The position numbers were made by a program, and so were the translations under genes. From positions 1-49,320 of the forward strand of contig CAITNO010000127.1 of assembly GCA_903893795.1 (NCBI GenBank): DNA of 49,320 bases, written 5' to 3'. Under the pieces are notes generated by a model. The model was not told the origin of the DNA. It worked only from the letters and a program-made list of their open reading frames with translations, and ran no database searches. Position 1 is the first letter of the stretch. Every line of letters begins with the position of its first letter. Positions 1-9,221 of the stretch are shown piece by piece. This DNA comes from Candidatus Hydrogenedentota bacterium. Its GTDB lineage: Bacteria > Hydrogenedentota > Hydrogenedentia > Hydrogenedentales > CAITNO01.

Positions 1-1
1 C

Positions 2-1414
2 GCCCTGAAGAAGAGCACCATGCGCAAGTCCGTCGTGGACACCAATATCCGCATGGACGGCCGCCAGCTTGACGAGGTGCGCCAGATCACCATCGAAGTC
101 GGCGTGCTTCCCCGCGCCCACGGTTCGGCCCTCTTCACCCGCGGCGAGACGCAGACCATCGTGGTCACCACGCTGGGCACCAGCCGCGACGAGATGCGGC
201 TCGACGAGCTTACGGGCGACGAGTTCCGCAAGTTCTACCTGCACTACAATTTCCCGCCCTGGTCGGTCGGCGAAGTGCGCCGCATCACGGGCCCCGGCCG
301 CCGCGAAGTCGGCCACGGCAAGCTGGCCGAGCGCGCCATTGAATCGGTCATGACCTTTCTGCGCGACGAGGAACTGGGTGAAAACGCCCCCGCAAAGGTG
401 GATTTCCCCTACACCGTGCGCATCGTTTCCGAAGTCACCGAGAGCAACGGCTCCAGCTCGATGGCCACCGTCTGCGGCGGCTCGCTGAGCCTCATGGACG
501 CCGGTGTGCCGATTAAGGACGCCGTGGCGGGCATCGCCATGGGCCTGATCAAGGAAGGCGACGAAGTCCGCATCCTTTCCGACATCCTGGGCGACGAGGA
601 TCACCTCGGCGACATGGACTTCAAGGTTTGCGGCACGGCCACGGGCATCACCGCTTTCCAGATGGACACCAAGGTCAAGGGCCTCAGCGGCGATGTCATG
701 AAGCGCGCCCTGGGACAGGCCCGCGCCGGACGCGAGCACATCCTGGGCAAGATGAACGCCGTGCTCGACAAGCCGCGCGGAGACATCTCCCCCTATGCGC
801 CGCGCATCTACACCATCCGGATCGACCCTGACAAGATCCGCGAAGTGATTGGACCGGGCGGCAAGGTCATCCGCGAGATCCAGAGCAGCACCGGCGCGGA
901 GATCGAGATCCAGGACGACGGCACCGTCAATGTGGCCGCTGTCAACCAGGCCAACGCCGACGCCGCCATCAACATGATCCGGGAAATTGTGGCCGAGGTC
1001 GAGATCGGCAAGATCTACCACGGCACCATCACCCGCATCATGAATTTCGGCGCCTTCTGCACCGTCATGGGCAACAAGGAAGGCCTGATTCACATTTCCG
1101 AGCTGGCCCCCTACCGCATCGCCGAAGTGACCGATGCCGTCAATGTCGGCGACGAAGTCGACATCAAGGTCATCGAAGTGGACAAGATGGGCCGGGTCAA
1201 CCTGTCCAAGGTTGCGGCGGACCGCGAGCTTGGCCGGATTGACGAGTCGGCCATTCCGCCCGACCAGGGTGACCGCGGCGACCGCGGTGACCGGGGCGGG
1301 TACGGCGGCGGCGGCGGTCGCGGTGGCGACCGCGGCGGTCGTGGCGGCGGTGGCGGCGGCGGACGCGGCGGTGATCGCGGCGGACGTGGCGGCGGCGGCG
1401 GCGGTCGACGTTAG
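2..1414 (+). CDS. pnp: Polynucleotide phosphorylase, C-terminal two thirds (5' end outside window)
   Basis: PNPase degrades RNA 3'-5' by phosphorolysis and works in the cytoplasmic RNA-decay machinery. The reading frame is open to the left edge, so the first RNase PH core lies outside the window; the ATG at 20 is internal. What is visible is the second RNase PH domain (entering with RMDGRQLDEVR), a KH domain with the GPGGKVIREI loop at about 835-1000, and an S1 domain at about 1010-1215. After the S1 domain comes an unusual tail of about 50 residues made almost only of Gly, Arg and Asp (RGG and GDRGG units, about 1262-1411), where PNPases normally have a short variable end. A hairpin terminator follows at once. 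The M16 peptidase and dut genes downstream are a pnp neighbourhood I know from other phyla. The identification is secure. Confidence 0.97.
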   Translation, partial: ALKKSTMRKSVVDTNIRMDGRQLDEVRQITIEVGVLPRAHGSALFTRGETQTIVVTTLGTSRDEMRLDELTGDEFRKFYLHYNFPPWSVGEVRRITGPGRREVGHGKLAERAIESVMTFLRDEELGENAPAKVDFPYTVRIVSEVTESNGSSSMATVCGGSLSLMDAGVPIKDAVAGIAMGLIKEGDEVRILSDILGDEDHLGDMDFKVCGTATGITAFQMDTKVKGLSGDVMKRALGQARAGREHILGKMNAVLDKPRGDISPYAPRIYTIRIDPDKIREVIGPGGKVIREIQSSTGAEIEIQDDGTVNVAAVNQANADAAINMIREIVAEVEIGKIYHGTITRIMNFGAFCTVMGNKEGLIHISELAPYRIAEVTDAVNVGDEVDIKVIEVDKMGRVNLSKVAADRELGRIDESAIPPDQGDRGDRGDRGGYGGGGGRGGDRGGRGGGGGGGRGGDRGGRGGGGGGRR

Positions 1415-1429
1415 TCTTATTGCAGCAGC

Positions 1430-1474
1430 GGGGTGGCGCGTCCGAAAAGCGAGGCGCGCCACCCCTTCTTTCTT
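1430..1474 (+). terminator. Rho-independent terminator after pnp
   Basis: A perfect 11-bp stem pairs GGGGTGGCGCG (1430-1440) with its complement at 1455-1465, with a 14-nt loop, and is followed by TTCTTTCTT. It starts 16 nt after the pnp stop and overlaps the region just before the next gene, so the M16 gene probably has its own transcription start or depends on read-through. Confidence 0.85.
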
Positions 1475-1492
1475 GAAGGGCAGGCCCACGGC

Positions 1493-2767
1493 ATGATTCA
1501 AACACCCCCGTCCAATGAAAACGTGCGCGTGCACCGTCTGCCCAATGGGTTCACGGTCGCCATGGAACGGCTTCCCTATCTGCACTCCGCCGCTTTCGGC
1601 CTCTGGGCGCGGGCCGGTTCGGGCGTCGAACTGCCCCACGAATCGGGCGTCGCCCACTTCCTGGAACACCTCTTCTTCAAGGGCACCAAGACCAGAAACG
1701 TCCACCAGCTCATGGAGGCCGTGGAAAGCCGCGGCGGCTATCTCAACGCCTCCACCGGCCGCGAGGGCACCAACCTCTACGTGCGCATGCTCTCGCGCCA
1801 TGTGCCCATCGGCATTGAGGTGCTCGCCGACATTGCCCGCAACTCCCTCTTCTGCGACATGGACAAGGAGCGCGGCGTCATTTTGGAGGAAATCGCCTCC
1901 GTCGAGGACAACCCCGACGATCTGGCGCAGGACCTCATCACCGAATTTCACTGGCCCGAACATCCGCTCGGCAGACCCGTCGCGGGAACCGAAGAGTCGG
2001 TCAACGCGCTGCGGCGCGACCATGTCGTGGCGTTCTACGAGCGCTGGTACACCCCGGAGCATCTGGTGTTCTCCATCGCAGGCAACTTCGACGAGGAGGC
2101 CGTGCTCCACCAGGTCACCGAAGCCTTCGGCGACTGGCCCGTGGTGCCGTCGGCCCCGGCGCTTCCCGCGCCCGGTTTTCACGCCGGTCTGACCACCGTG
2201 GAACGGCCCGTCTCGCAGGTCCATGTCAATCTGGCCTTCCCCGGCGTGTCTTCCACCGACCCGTCGCGTTTCACCTGCTCCATGCTGGTCAACGTGCTCG
2301 GCGGCGGTTCCACTTCGCGGCTCTTCGAGAAGATTCGCGAGGAGGAGGGGCTCGCCTACAATATCTATGCCTATCACAACGATTACAGCGCCGCCGGGGT
2401 GGTCGGGGTCTACCAGGCCCTTGCCCCCGAACAGTGCGAGCGCGCATGCTCGCTCGTCTATGATGAACTGCGGCGCGTCTGCGACGAGGCCGTGCCCGAG
2501 GCCGAACTCGAAATGAACCGCGAGCAGATCAAGGGCTCCATGCTCATGTCGCTGGAAAACCCGGGGTCGCGCGCATCGCGCATGGCCACCAACCTGCTGG
2601 TGCACGGGCGCGTGGTTCCCGTCGAGGAGGTCACCGCCAATTTCGACGCGGTCACGCCCGAGGGCGTGCAGCAGTTCGCCCAGCGAACCTTCCGCACGGA
2701 GTGCCTGGCTTCGCTGGTGCTTGGTCCCGACGACACGCCCGTCATGGAGGCTCCCGTCCTGTCATGA
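1493..2767 (+). CDS. M16 family zinc peptidase (processing-protease-like)
   Basis: Predicted zinc metallopeptidase of the insulinase/mitochondrial processing peptidase family, 424 residues. The inverted zinc motif HFLEH is at residues 55-59, and the downstream acidic ligand region (VILEEIASVEDNPDD) follows at about 130. The C-terminal half carries the second, non-catalytic M16 fold with the conserved GGGSTSRLFEKIREEEGLAY segment. I start at the ATG at 1493, because the upstream GTG at 1433 lies inside the pnp terminator hairpin. The product has no clear signal peptide and is probably cytoplasmic. The gene overlaps dut by 4 bp (ATGA), which implies translational coupling. pnp-M16-dut order is seen in several phyla, but the substrate is unknown. 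Confidence 0.93.
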   Translation: MIQTPPSNENVRVHRLPNGFTVAMERLPYLHSAAFGLWARAGSGVELPHESGVAHFLEHLFFKGTKTRNVHQLMEAVESRGGYLNASTGREGTNLYVRMLSRHVPIGIEVLADIARNSLFCDMDKERGVILEEIASVEDNPDDLAQDLITEFHWPEHPLGRPVAGTEESVNALRRDHVVAFYERWYTPEHLVFSIAGNFDEEAVLHQVTEAFGDWPVVPSAPALPAPGFHAGLTTVERPVSQVHVNLAFPGVSSTDPSRFTCSMLVNVLGGGSTSRLFEKIREEEGLAYNIYAYHNDYSAAGVVGVYQALAPEQCERACSLVYDELRRVCDEAVPEAELEMNREQIKGSMLMSLENPGSRASRMATNLLVHGRVVPVEEVTANFDAVTPEGVQQFAQRTFRTECLASLVLGPDDTPVMEAPVLS

Positions 2768-3222
2768 GCTTTTCCGAACCGCTGGACATTGAAATCACCC
2801 GCGAACCCGGCACGGAAGATCTCCCGCTTCCCGCCTATGAGACGGAGCACGCCGCGGGCATGGACCTGCGCGCCGCCGTGACCGAGCCGGTCGTGGTTCC
2901 CGCAGGCGGGCGCGCCCTCATTCCCACGGGCCTGCGCATTGCCGTACCGCCCGGCTTCGAGGCGCAGGTCCGTCCCCGCAGCGGACTGGCCCTGAAAAAC
3001 GGCATCACCCTGCCCAACAGCCCCGGCACCATTGACGCGGACTATCGCGGAGAGGTGGGGGTCATCCTGCTCAATCTCGGCACCGAGCCTTTCACCATCA
3101 AACGCGGCGACCGCATTGCGCAACTGGTCGTCGCCCCAGTGGTTCGGGTTCGCTGGAACAGCGTCGCCGGCCTTTCCGAGACCCGGCGCGGTGACGGTGG
3201 TTTCGGACACACCGGCGTCTGA
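2764..3222 (+). CDS. dut: Deoxyuridine 5'-triphosphate nucleotidohydrolase (dUTPase)
   Basis: Hydrolyses dUTP to dUMP and pyrophosphate, keeping uracil out of DNA and feeding dTMP synthesis. The 152-residue product has all five trimeric dUTPase motifs in order: AGMDLRA (31-37), RPRSGLALK (70-78), GTIDADYRGEVGV (88-100), the RGDRIAQLVV segment (114-123), and the flexible C-terminal arm RRGDGGFGHTGV. Length and layout are normal for the family. The ATG at 2764 overlaps the stop of the M16 gene (ATGA). The larger frame that begins at 2701 would run far into the peptidase gene and is not credible. Confidence 0.97.
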   Translation: MSFSEPLDIEITREPGTEDLPLPAYETEHAAGMDLRAAVTEPVVVPAGGRALIPTGLRIAVPPGFEAQVRPRSGLALKNGITLPNSPGTIDADYRGEVGVILLNLGTEPFTIKRGDRIAQLVVAPVVRVRWNSVAGLSETRRGDGGFGHTGV

Positions 3223-3279
3223 CCCGCACTTCTTCCCCAGCCGCCAGACCGACAAGAACGGGCATTGCAGACGTGAAAA

Positions 3280-3307
3280 GGCCGCCGGGGCCTGCGCCCC
3301 GACGGCC
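3280..3307 (-). terminator. Hairpin between convergent dut and LRR genes
   Basis: A 12-bp stem with one mismatch (GGCCGCCGGGGC at 3280-3291 with 3296-3307, loop CTGC). Read on the minus strand it is followed by TTTTC, so it fits best as the terminator of the LRR gene. It may also stop transcription from dut. Confidence 0.65.
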
Positions 3308-3337
3308 ATGACAAGTCGTTCTTGAATCGAAGCGGCC

Positions 3338-6300
3338 TTATGAGCGGATGAGATTTCCAATCGCACCCAAACCGAACAGCGACAGGATTAGCACGACCAG
3401 GTCGGCAAGACCTTTGGCCCATCCCGAAGCTCCGTGACATCCGCCGCCATGCCCGCCATCGAGGTAGGCATCCAGTTCCCGCTTGGAAAGACTGCCGTCG
3501 CCGTTGCGATCCAACTGGCTGAACTCCGCCGCGGTCAGTCCCGGCTGGGAAATCTGCGCCTCGGCCAGGCTCAGTTGACCATCCCCATTGCTGTCGGCCG
3601 CGGCAAAGCCGCTGATCAGCGCCTGGGCCCGGTCGGCCAGGGGCGTCTGGACTTCGCCCTCGCCCTCACCCTCCACTTCACCCTCGGCCGGCGGCGTCGG
3701 ACCGAGCGAGATGACCAAAGCCACCGCCGTGCCCGGTGCAACGGAGGCGCCTGCCGCCGGATTCTGCGAGATTACAGACCCTGCCGCGACGGTGTTGCTG
3801 TGCTGCTGGGTGAGCGCACCCACCGCCAGCCCCGCCGATTGAATCGCGGCCACCGCGTCCGACCCGGACTGCCCCACCACATTGGGAACGGCCACCGTCA
3901 CGGTGCATGGGCCGAGCGACAACACCAGCGCCACGCTGGCCCCCGCATCCAGCAGGGTGCCCGCAGGCGGGTCTGAATTGATGACGAACCCGGCGGCGAC
4001 TGCGTCGCTGCACTGCCGCGTGACGTCGCCCGTGACCAGTCCGGCCGTGACCAGCGCGGCAGAGGCCGCCTCCTGGGTCAGCCCGGCCAGCGTAGGCACC
4101 GCCACCTGCTGCGGCGGCACACAGGCGCCCTGGCAATAGGAACAGGTGCCGTCGGTGCGCACCCGCACGCCCTCGGCGCGCAACTGCGCCACTTCCGGTG
4201 CCGTGGCTACGGGGGTGTTGGTCACGTCGATTTCGGGGTCGGAGGTCACGCAGGCATGGGCCTGCTCCGGTGACATGCCGAATTGCTCGTATTCGTACTC
4301 GCTGAACACCTGCGCGCCAATGGGCGGAAAGTATTCCCGGTTGAAATCACCGCCCAGGGCCGGGGCGAGGGAAGCCACGGGATTGGAGGACGCGTTTAGC
4401 CGCACAATACCGATGGCAGTCTCATTAATGGTGTTGGGCATATAGCCGCTGGTGACCGGCGAAAGGTCGGCAACATTGTTTTCTGACAGGTCAAGCCAGC
4501 CCACCCGGATTTCTGAGAGCGCCGCAATATCCGACAACCCCGTATTCGGCAGGCCCAAGCGCCCGATCGTGCTTGCGTACAGTTTCACGGCCTTCGCCAG
4601 TCCGGCGATATTGGCCTCCGCCCCGGTGACCCGCAACTGCTTGAGGTGCATCCAGGGCAGCACACTGAGGTCACCGTACTCCGGCCCGGTCGCGTTGATC
4701 ACCTGAATGTTACTCGGGTAATAAGAGAAGGGTTTTAGGCTAGGCAATTGGCCGGGGCCCACCGACACAATCTTGGCCCCGCCATACCCAAACACCACCG
4801 ACTGAACATCGCCGGTGGGATTGTTGGCCAGGCCAATCTCCTGCCAGTTGTGACCTTCCAGCGGGGTGATATCGGACACCTGGTTGTCGGAGATATCAAG
4901 CATGTTGAGATTGGCGGCACTGTAGAGCTTGTTTACCGAGCCAAGTTCGGCAACGGAAGTCAGCAGGTTGTGCGACACATCCAGCCTGTTCAGATAGAGG
5001 TTTGCCGCAGCCGCCAGGCCGCGAAGCGACGTGATCTGGTTGCGCGAGGCGTTCAGCCAGGAAAGGGGCGGATTGGGCGGCAGGTCGTCAAACGAGGCGA
5101 TCCTGTTCGATGAAATGTCCAGCCAGTTGAGCCGGGCATTCTGGGACAGGGCCGCCAGACTGCCAATCTGGTTGCCCCGCGCGGCCACGGCCGATATGGA
5201 GGGGAGCTTTTCTATCCCTTGAAGCGAACTCAGTTGATTGAAGGTGATGTCAACGATGTAGAGGTAGGGCGAGTTGGCACCGTTGAGCGTGGCCAGGGAG
5301 GTCAATCCGTTCGATGACAATCCGAGAAAGCCGAGCGCCGGGCGATAACCGGGGTCCAGTGTTTGCAACTGGTTCGACCGGGCGTCAAGATTCGACAGCA
5401 GGGGCGTGTCCCCCATCTCAGCCAGCGTCGTCAACTGGTTGCAGGAAACATCCAGCGACTGCAACGCCGGCATCGCCGGAAAATCGGCCAGCGAGGTCAG
5501 GCCATCTCCCACGAGGGACAGCCAGTACAAACTGTGAAGCCCGCCGAGCGCCCCCAGCGACTTTAGACAGTTGCCCGCGGCATTGAGCCGGCCAAGGGAC
5601 GGATAGTTCTCCACGCCTGCCAGCGACACAAGCCGGTTATGGGACAGGTCGAGATCCCGCAGGTCCAGATTCAGTGCGGTGCCGTCAAGACTGGTCAATT
5701 GATTGCTGCCGACGGAAAGCAGGGATACACGGTCCAGCGCACCGATAATGCCCAGCGAGGTCAACTGGTTGTGGTCCGCGTAAAGCTGGTAAACAGGGGT
5801 CTCCCTGTACAATCCTGCCGCTGAACTCAGTTGGTTGAACGAAATGTCCAGAGTGTTGAGCCACCCGTACAGCGGCATTTTGGAAAGCGATTTCAGGCTG
5901 TTGTGGGAAAGGTCCAAAGTGCTGAGATAGGTTGCCTCCGTCAATCCGGCCACCTCCTGAATCCGGTTCTGCGAGAGACTGAGACGGTTGAGATTGATGA
6001 ACTTCGGCATGTCGGCCAGGGAGGCAATCTGGTTGTTGTCCAGATAAAGTTCTGTCAGGACGGGCAATTCAGGCATGCCCGCGAGCGTGCTGATCTGATT
6101 CCTGCGGGCATACAGAAGATTGAATGCGGGCATCGAGGGAAGGCCTTCTAAGGAGCCAAGCTGGTTCAGGTCCAGAATCAGGACGTGCAGCCTCCACATA
6201 TAAGGAAAGCCCGCGAGCGAGGTGATCCGGTTGTTCTCCAGCGAGAGAAACTGCAGGTTGGGCATGTACTGCAGGTCTTCCACCGATTGCACACCGCGCC

Positions 6301-6661
6301 CCTCGGCGTCCAGACCGTTGAAGGCCAACAGTTCCTCGTCGTAGATGGGACCGGTTGGTCGGTTGAGTTGTTCACGCACGGTTGCCTCAATGCCGGCATC
6401 CACCAAAGTCACGGGAACGGCTTTGTCGGAAATGGCCGGGACGGCCACCGGCGTGGGCGCGGCCGCTTTGGCCTTTCCCTCCGGTGCCTGGGGCAAGTCG
6501 GCGAGACGCCCCTCCCGCATGGCCGCCAGTCCCTGTTCTGGATTCTCGATCCATTGGCGCAGTTCCGGCCCCGTCACTCCGGCAGCTTGCGCCAGGCAAG
6601 GCGCGCCCAGTAAACAGATCGCCAGACAGACGATCCCGCACAACATGACATTCTTTACCAT
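3338..6661 (-). CDS. Secreted leucine-rich-repeat protein with PASTA, EF-hand and C-terminal Cys/TM tail
   Basis: Large exported surface protein, 1107 residues, exact function unknown. The start ATG at 6661 has AGGAGG five bases upstream (6667-6672) and opens a signal peptide (hydrophobic to about residue 25, AQA cleavage-like site). Residues about 120-780 are a long array of 20-23-residue leucine-rich repeats of the L..LD.S.N.L.SL type, resembling internalin/SDS22 repeats. Then come a small Cys cluster (CSYCQGAC), two PASTA-like domains (about 855-988), an acidic linker (EGEVEGEGEGEV), a pair of EF-hand loops (DSNGDGQLSLAE and DRNGDGSLSKRE) of dockerin-like spacing, and a tail with GGGC followed by a hydrophobic helix. 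The LRR part suggests protein or glycan binding, and the tail suggests cell-envelope sorting. The same linker/EF-hand/Cys-TM ending recurs in the protease at 28578-31289. Confidence 0.9.
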   Translation of the reverse strand: MVKNVMLCGIVCLAICLLGAPCLAQAAGVTGPELRQWIENPEQGLAAMREGRLADLPQAPEGKAKAAAPTPVAVPAISDKAVPVTLVDAGIEATVREQLNRPTGPIYDEELLAFNGLDAEGRGVQSVEDLQYMPNLQFLSLENNRITSLAGFPYMWRLHVLILDLNQLGSLEGLPSMPAFNLLYARRNQISTLAGMPELPVLTELYLDNNQIASLADMPKFINLNRLSLSQNRIQEVAGLTEATYLSTLDLSHNSLKSLSKMPLYGWLNTLDISFNQLSSAAGLYRETPVYQLYADHNQLTSLGIIGALDRVSLLSVGSNQLTSLDGTALNLDLRDLDLSHNRLVSLAGVENYPSLGRLNAAGNCLKSLGALGGLHSLYWLSLVGDGLTSLADFPAMPALQSLDVSCNQLTTLAEMGDTPLLSNLDARSNQLQTLDPGYRPALGFLGLSSNGLTSLATLNGANSPYLYIVDITFNQLSSLQGIEKLPSISAVAARGNQIGSLAALSQNARLNWLDISSNRIASFDDLPPNPPLSWLNASRNQITSLRGLAAAANLYLNRLDVSHNLLTSVAELGSVNKLYSAANLNMLDISDNQVSDITPLEGHNWQEIGLANNPTGDVQSVVFGYGGAKIVSVGPGQLPSLKPFSYYPSNIQVINATGPEYGDLSVLPWMHLKQLRVTGAEANIAGLAKAVKLYASTIGRLGLPNTGLSDIAALSEIRVGWLDLSENNVADLSPVTSGYMPNTINETAIGIVRLNASSNPVASLAPALGGDFNREYFPPIGAQVFSEYEYEQFGMSPEQAHACVTSDPEIDVTNTPVATAPEVAQLRAEGVRVRTDGTCSYCQGACVPPQQVAVPTLAGLTQEAASAALVTAGLVTGDVTRQCSDAVAAGFVINSDPPAGTLLDAGASVALVLSLGPCTVTVAVPNVVGQSGSDAVAAIQSAGLAVGALTQQHSNTVAAGSVISQNPAAGASVAPGTAVALVISLGPTPPAEGEVEGEGEGEVQTPLADRAQALISGFAAADSNGDGQLSLAEAQISQPGLTAAEFSQLDRNGDGSLSKRELDAYLDGGHGGGCHGASGWAKGLADLVVLILSLFGLGAIGNLIRS

Positions 6662-7258
6662 GACTACCTCCTCTGTTATTCCGGCGGAGCCACTACTTCC
6701 CCGGAATGATGTTGATTCCGTGACGCTGCTCTCAGGCAGTGTATGCCTGACGCATCTTCCTTTTACAGGCACGGCTCTTGGGCCTGCCATGTCTTTCTAA
6801 AACTTCCTGTTTCTGGCCGACGCTTGACCCAACGTCCTGCCGGACCCCGAGCATGCCTAATGAGGTCTTTGAACTTATCCATTCCAATTTTACCATAGCA
6901 TTTTCCGTACCACTAAGCCGACAAGAACGGTTCCATTTTATAAGTAACTAAGCTGCAATTGGTTACGTACTCTACACGGTCGGTGAGAACGGCATTGGCC
7001 AGACTCTCGGGGCGAAAATGTCCCAAATTGGGGCGGGCATTTTTCCCAATGTGGGATTTTGGCCCACAGACTCCGGGGTGCGTCCCCGGTAGGCCTCTGC
7101 TGGTTTCAGGAGGGATAGCAAAGACCCCAGGCACTCGGATTAGACCGGTGGTGCCATGCGGGTACGGGAAGGGCCGTTGCAGTTATACTGTTCATCACAC
7201 AAGCGGACGGCTGGTTGTCCGCGACCGATGTTCAGACAGCATGATTGGAGGCTGGAAC
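6662..7258. other. Divergent intergenic region
   Basis: About 600 bp between the LRR gene (minus) and dsbD (plus). It must hold both promoters. Open frames extend into it from both sides, but their predicted residues look non-coding and better ribosome sites lie further in. I see a TATAA-rich stretch near 6935-6950 and G/C-tract repeats around 7020-7070, but no riboswitch or RNA gene I can defend. Confidence 0.4.
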
Positions 7259-9157
7259 GTGCTGTACCGTATGAATGCATTGATCCTCGTCCTGATAAGT
7301 TTGGCCTTTTTCGTGGCAGTGCCCGTCTCGGCGCTGGCGGCGGCGGCAGGGCCAGAGCTGACCATAGAGTTTCGCCCGGCCGCCGACGGCGCGACGCCCG
7401 GCGGCATGCTGCGGGTGGCGCTGGTATGCACCCTGTCGCCCGGCTGGCACATGAACGCCCACAAGCCGCTGGATGAGTTCCTTATTCCGACGGAACTGAC
7501 GTTCAGCACCGAGAAGAACATCCCCCTAAATCCCCCTTCCGCCTCCGCCAGCGCGGCTTCGGCGGACACGTCAAAGGGGGACTCGGCTAATGCGCCGCTG
7601 ACCGTGTCAATGGTGGGTTATCCCGCGGCCAATCAGGTCACCCTGTCTTTTTCACCGACGGCCTTGGCCGTGTATGAGGGCAGCTTTGTGCTGGGCGTGG
7701 ATATTGCCGTGGCGGCCGATGCCGCGCCGGGCATGCAAACGCTGCACGGCACACTGCATTATCAGGCATGCAACGACAAGTCCTGCATGCCCCCGGTGAC
7801 CAAGCCTGTCGAAGTGCCTGTTAATATTCTCGCCAAGGGTGCCACCCCGGTGCCCACGGCGGGCTTTGTTGCGCCGAACTGGCCCGATGTGGTCAAGGCC
7901 GTCGCGCAGGCGACGCCCCCGCCTGCACCACCAAGCCCGTCCGCATCCCTGGCACCGCCCGCTTCCCCCGTGCCGTCATTGTTGCCGCCACCACCACCGG
8001 CGCCATTGGCCCTTCCGGCGCCACCGCCGCCTCCCCTTGTTTCTTCGGACTGGCACACACTGGCGGACCAGTTCACCGTGGCGGGCCGTCTCGACGGCTA
8101 TGCAGGCACGGCAGACTTTTTGGCCTTCATCGACGCCGCCGACAAGGGTGAGCGCGGCGGTGCGAATGCGCTGGCGGGCAAAAGCCTGTGGCTCATGCTG
8201 GCGCTGGTGCTGGGCGGCGGACTGCTGCTCAATCTCACGCCCTGTGTGCTGCCGCTGATTCCGATCAACGTGGCCATCATCGGCGCCGGTGCGCGGGCGG
8301 GCAGCCGGGCGCGCGGCTTTGCGCTGGGCGGCGCCTACGGACTGGGCATTGCCCTCGTGTACGGGGCGCTGGGACTGGTGGTGGTGCTGGGCGTTTCCTC
8401 CGCCTTCGGCGCGATCAACTCCACCGTCTGGTTTAATGCGCTGATTGCGGTCCTCTTCGTTGCCCTGGCACTGGCCATGTTTGATGTGTTCGAAATCGAC
8501 TTTTCCCGCTTCCAGGCCGCACTCGGCATTCGCGGCAATGAGCGGGGCAGTTTCCCCGTGGCCCTGGCCATGGGCGCCGTGTCGGCCCTGCTGGCGGGCG
8601 CGTGTGTGGCCCCCGTGGTCATTTCAACCATTCTCCAGGCGCAGGATCTGTACAGCCAGGGCCATGCCGCCGCACTGGCCCTGCCCTTTGTGCTGGGTGC
8701 GGGAATGGCACTGCCCTGGCCCTTCCTCGGCGCGGGGCTGTCCTTCCTGCCCAAGCCCGGCAAATGGATGGTCCGTGTGAAACAGGCCTTCGGCGTGTTC
8801 ATTCTCGTATTTGCCCTCTACTATGGCCATCTCGCCTATACCCTCTGGAGCCCCGTCGCGGCCACAAACAGCGAGGCGGAGAAAAGCGGGTGGACCGCGT
8901 CCCTGGAGGAGGGCCTTTCGCGCGGGCTCGCGGAGAAGAAACCGGTCCTGGTGGACTTCTGGGCCACCTGGTGCAAGAACTGTGTCGTGATGGACAAGAC
9001 GGTGTTGAAAGATCCCGCCGTGACGGCGCGCCTGCAGGATTTTGTGAAGGTGAAGTATCAGGCGGAGGAATTGACCGCAGCGCCGGCAAAGGAGGTGGCC
9101 GCCCGCTTCCAGGTGCTGGGCCTGCCCACCTACATCCTCCTCAAGCCGAAGGGGTAA
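7259..9157 (+). CDS. dsbD: DsbD-type thiol:disulfide interchange protein
   Basis: Moves reducing power from cytoplasmic thioredoxin across the inner membrane to periplasmic thiols. I start at the GTG at 7259, which has GGAGG seven bases upstream and opens a signal peptide (LILVLISLAFFVAVPVSALA); ATGs at 7241 and 7271 are alternatives. Domains in order: an N-terminal DsbD-alpha-like domain with the Cys pair CNDKSC; a Pro/Ala linker (about 7915-8035); a membrane core with one Cys in LTPCVLP and one in GACVAPV; and a C-terminal thioredoxin domain with WATWCKNC. Two oddities stand out. A palindromic repeat is inserted in frame in the N-terminal domain (7518-7583). The protein also ends at LPTYILLKPKG, about 25 residues short of a full thioredoxin fold. 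Confidence 0.92.
   Translation: MLYRMNALILVLISLAFFVAVPVSALAAAAGPELTIEFRPAADGATPGGMLRVALVCTLSPGWHMNAHKPLDEFLIPTELTFSTEKNIPLNPPSASASAASADTSKGDSANAPLTVSMVGYPAANQVTLSFSPTALAVYEGSFVLGVDIAVAADAAPGMQTLHGTLHYQACNDKSCMPPVTKPVEVPVNILAKGATPVPTAGFVAPNWPDVVKAVAQATPPPAPPSPSASLAPPASPVPSLLPPPPPAPLALPAPPPPPLVSSDWHTLADQFTVAGRLDGYAGTADFLAFIDAADKGERGGANALAGKSLWLMLALVLGGGLLLNLTPCVLPLIPINVAIIGAGARAGSRARGFALGGAYGLGIALVYGALGLVVVLGVSSAFGAINSTVWFNALIAVLFVALALAMFDVFEIDFSRFQAALGIRGNERGSFPVALAMGAVSALLAGACVAPVVISTILQAQDLYSQGHAAALALPFVLGAGMALPWPFLGAGLSFLPKPGKWMVRVKQAFGVFILVFALYYGHLAYTLWSPVAATNSEAEKSGWTASLEEGLSRGLAEKKPVLVDFWATWCKNCVVMDKTVLKDPAVTARLQDFVKVKYQAEELTAAPAKEVAARFQVLGLPTYILLKPKG
7518..7584 (+). repeat. In-frame palindromic repeat inside dsbD (copy A)
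   Basis: The stretch begins ACATCCCCCTAAATCCCCCTT and ends TCAAAGGGGGACT, the same two halves as the repeats that flank the DUF559 gene at 11.5-12.0 kb. Here the two halves are separated by an inner imperfect hairpin (CCGCC...GCC AGCGC GGC...GGCGG). The insert is translated without a stop as a Pro/Ser/Ala-rich loop, NIPLNPPSASASAAS and following. Confidence 0.8.
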
Positions 9158-9221
9158 CGCCATACTTACGGCACAACTGCTGCTGGACCATCTGCTCACG
9201 CTGGCAGGCTTCCTGCTCGCC

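Noticed and set aside
6791..7258. Upstream-extended DsbD start at 6959
   Set aside because: The 100 extra residues look non-coding and would hide the signal peptide; the GTG at 7259 has GGAGG at ideal distance.
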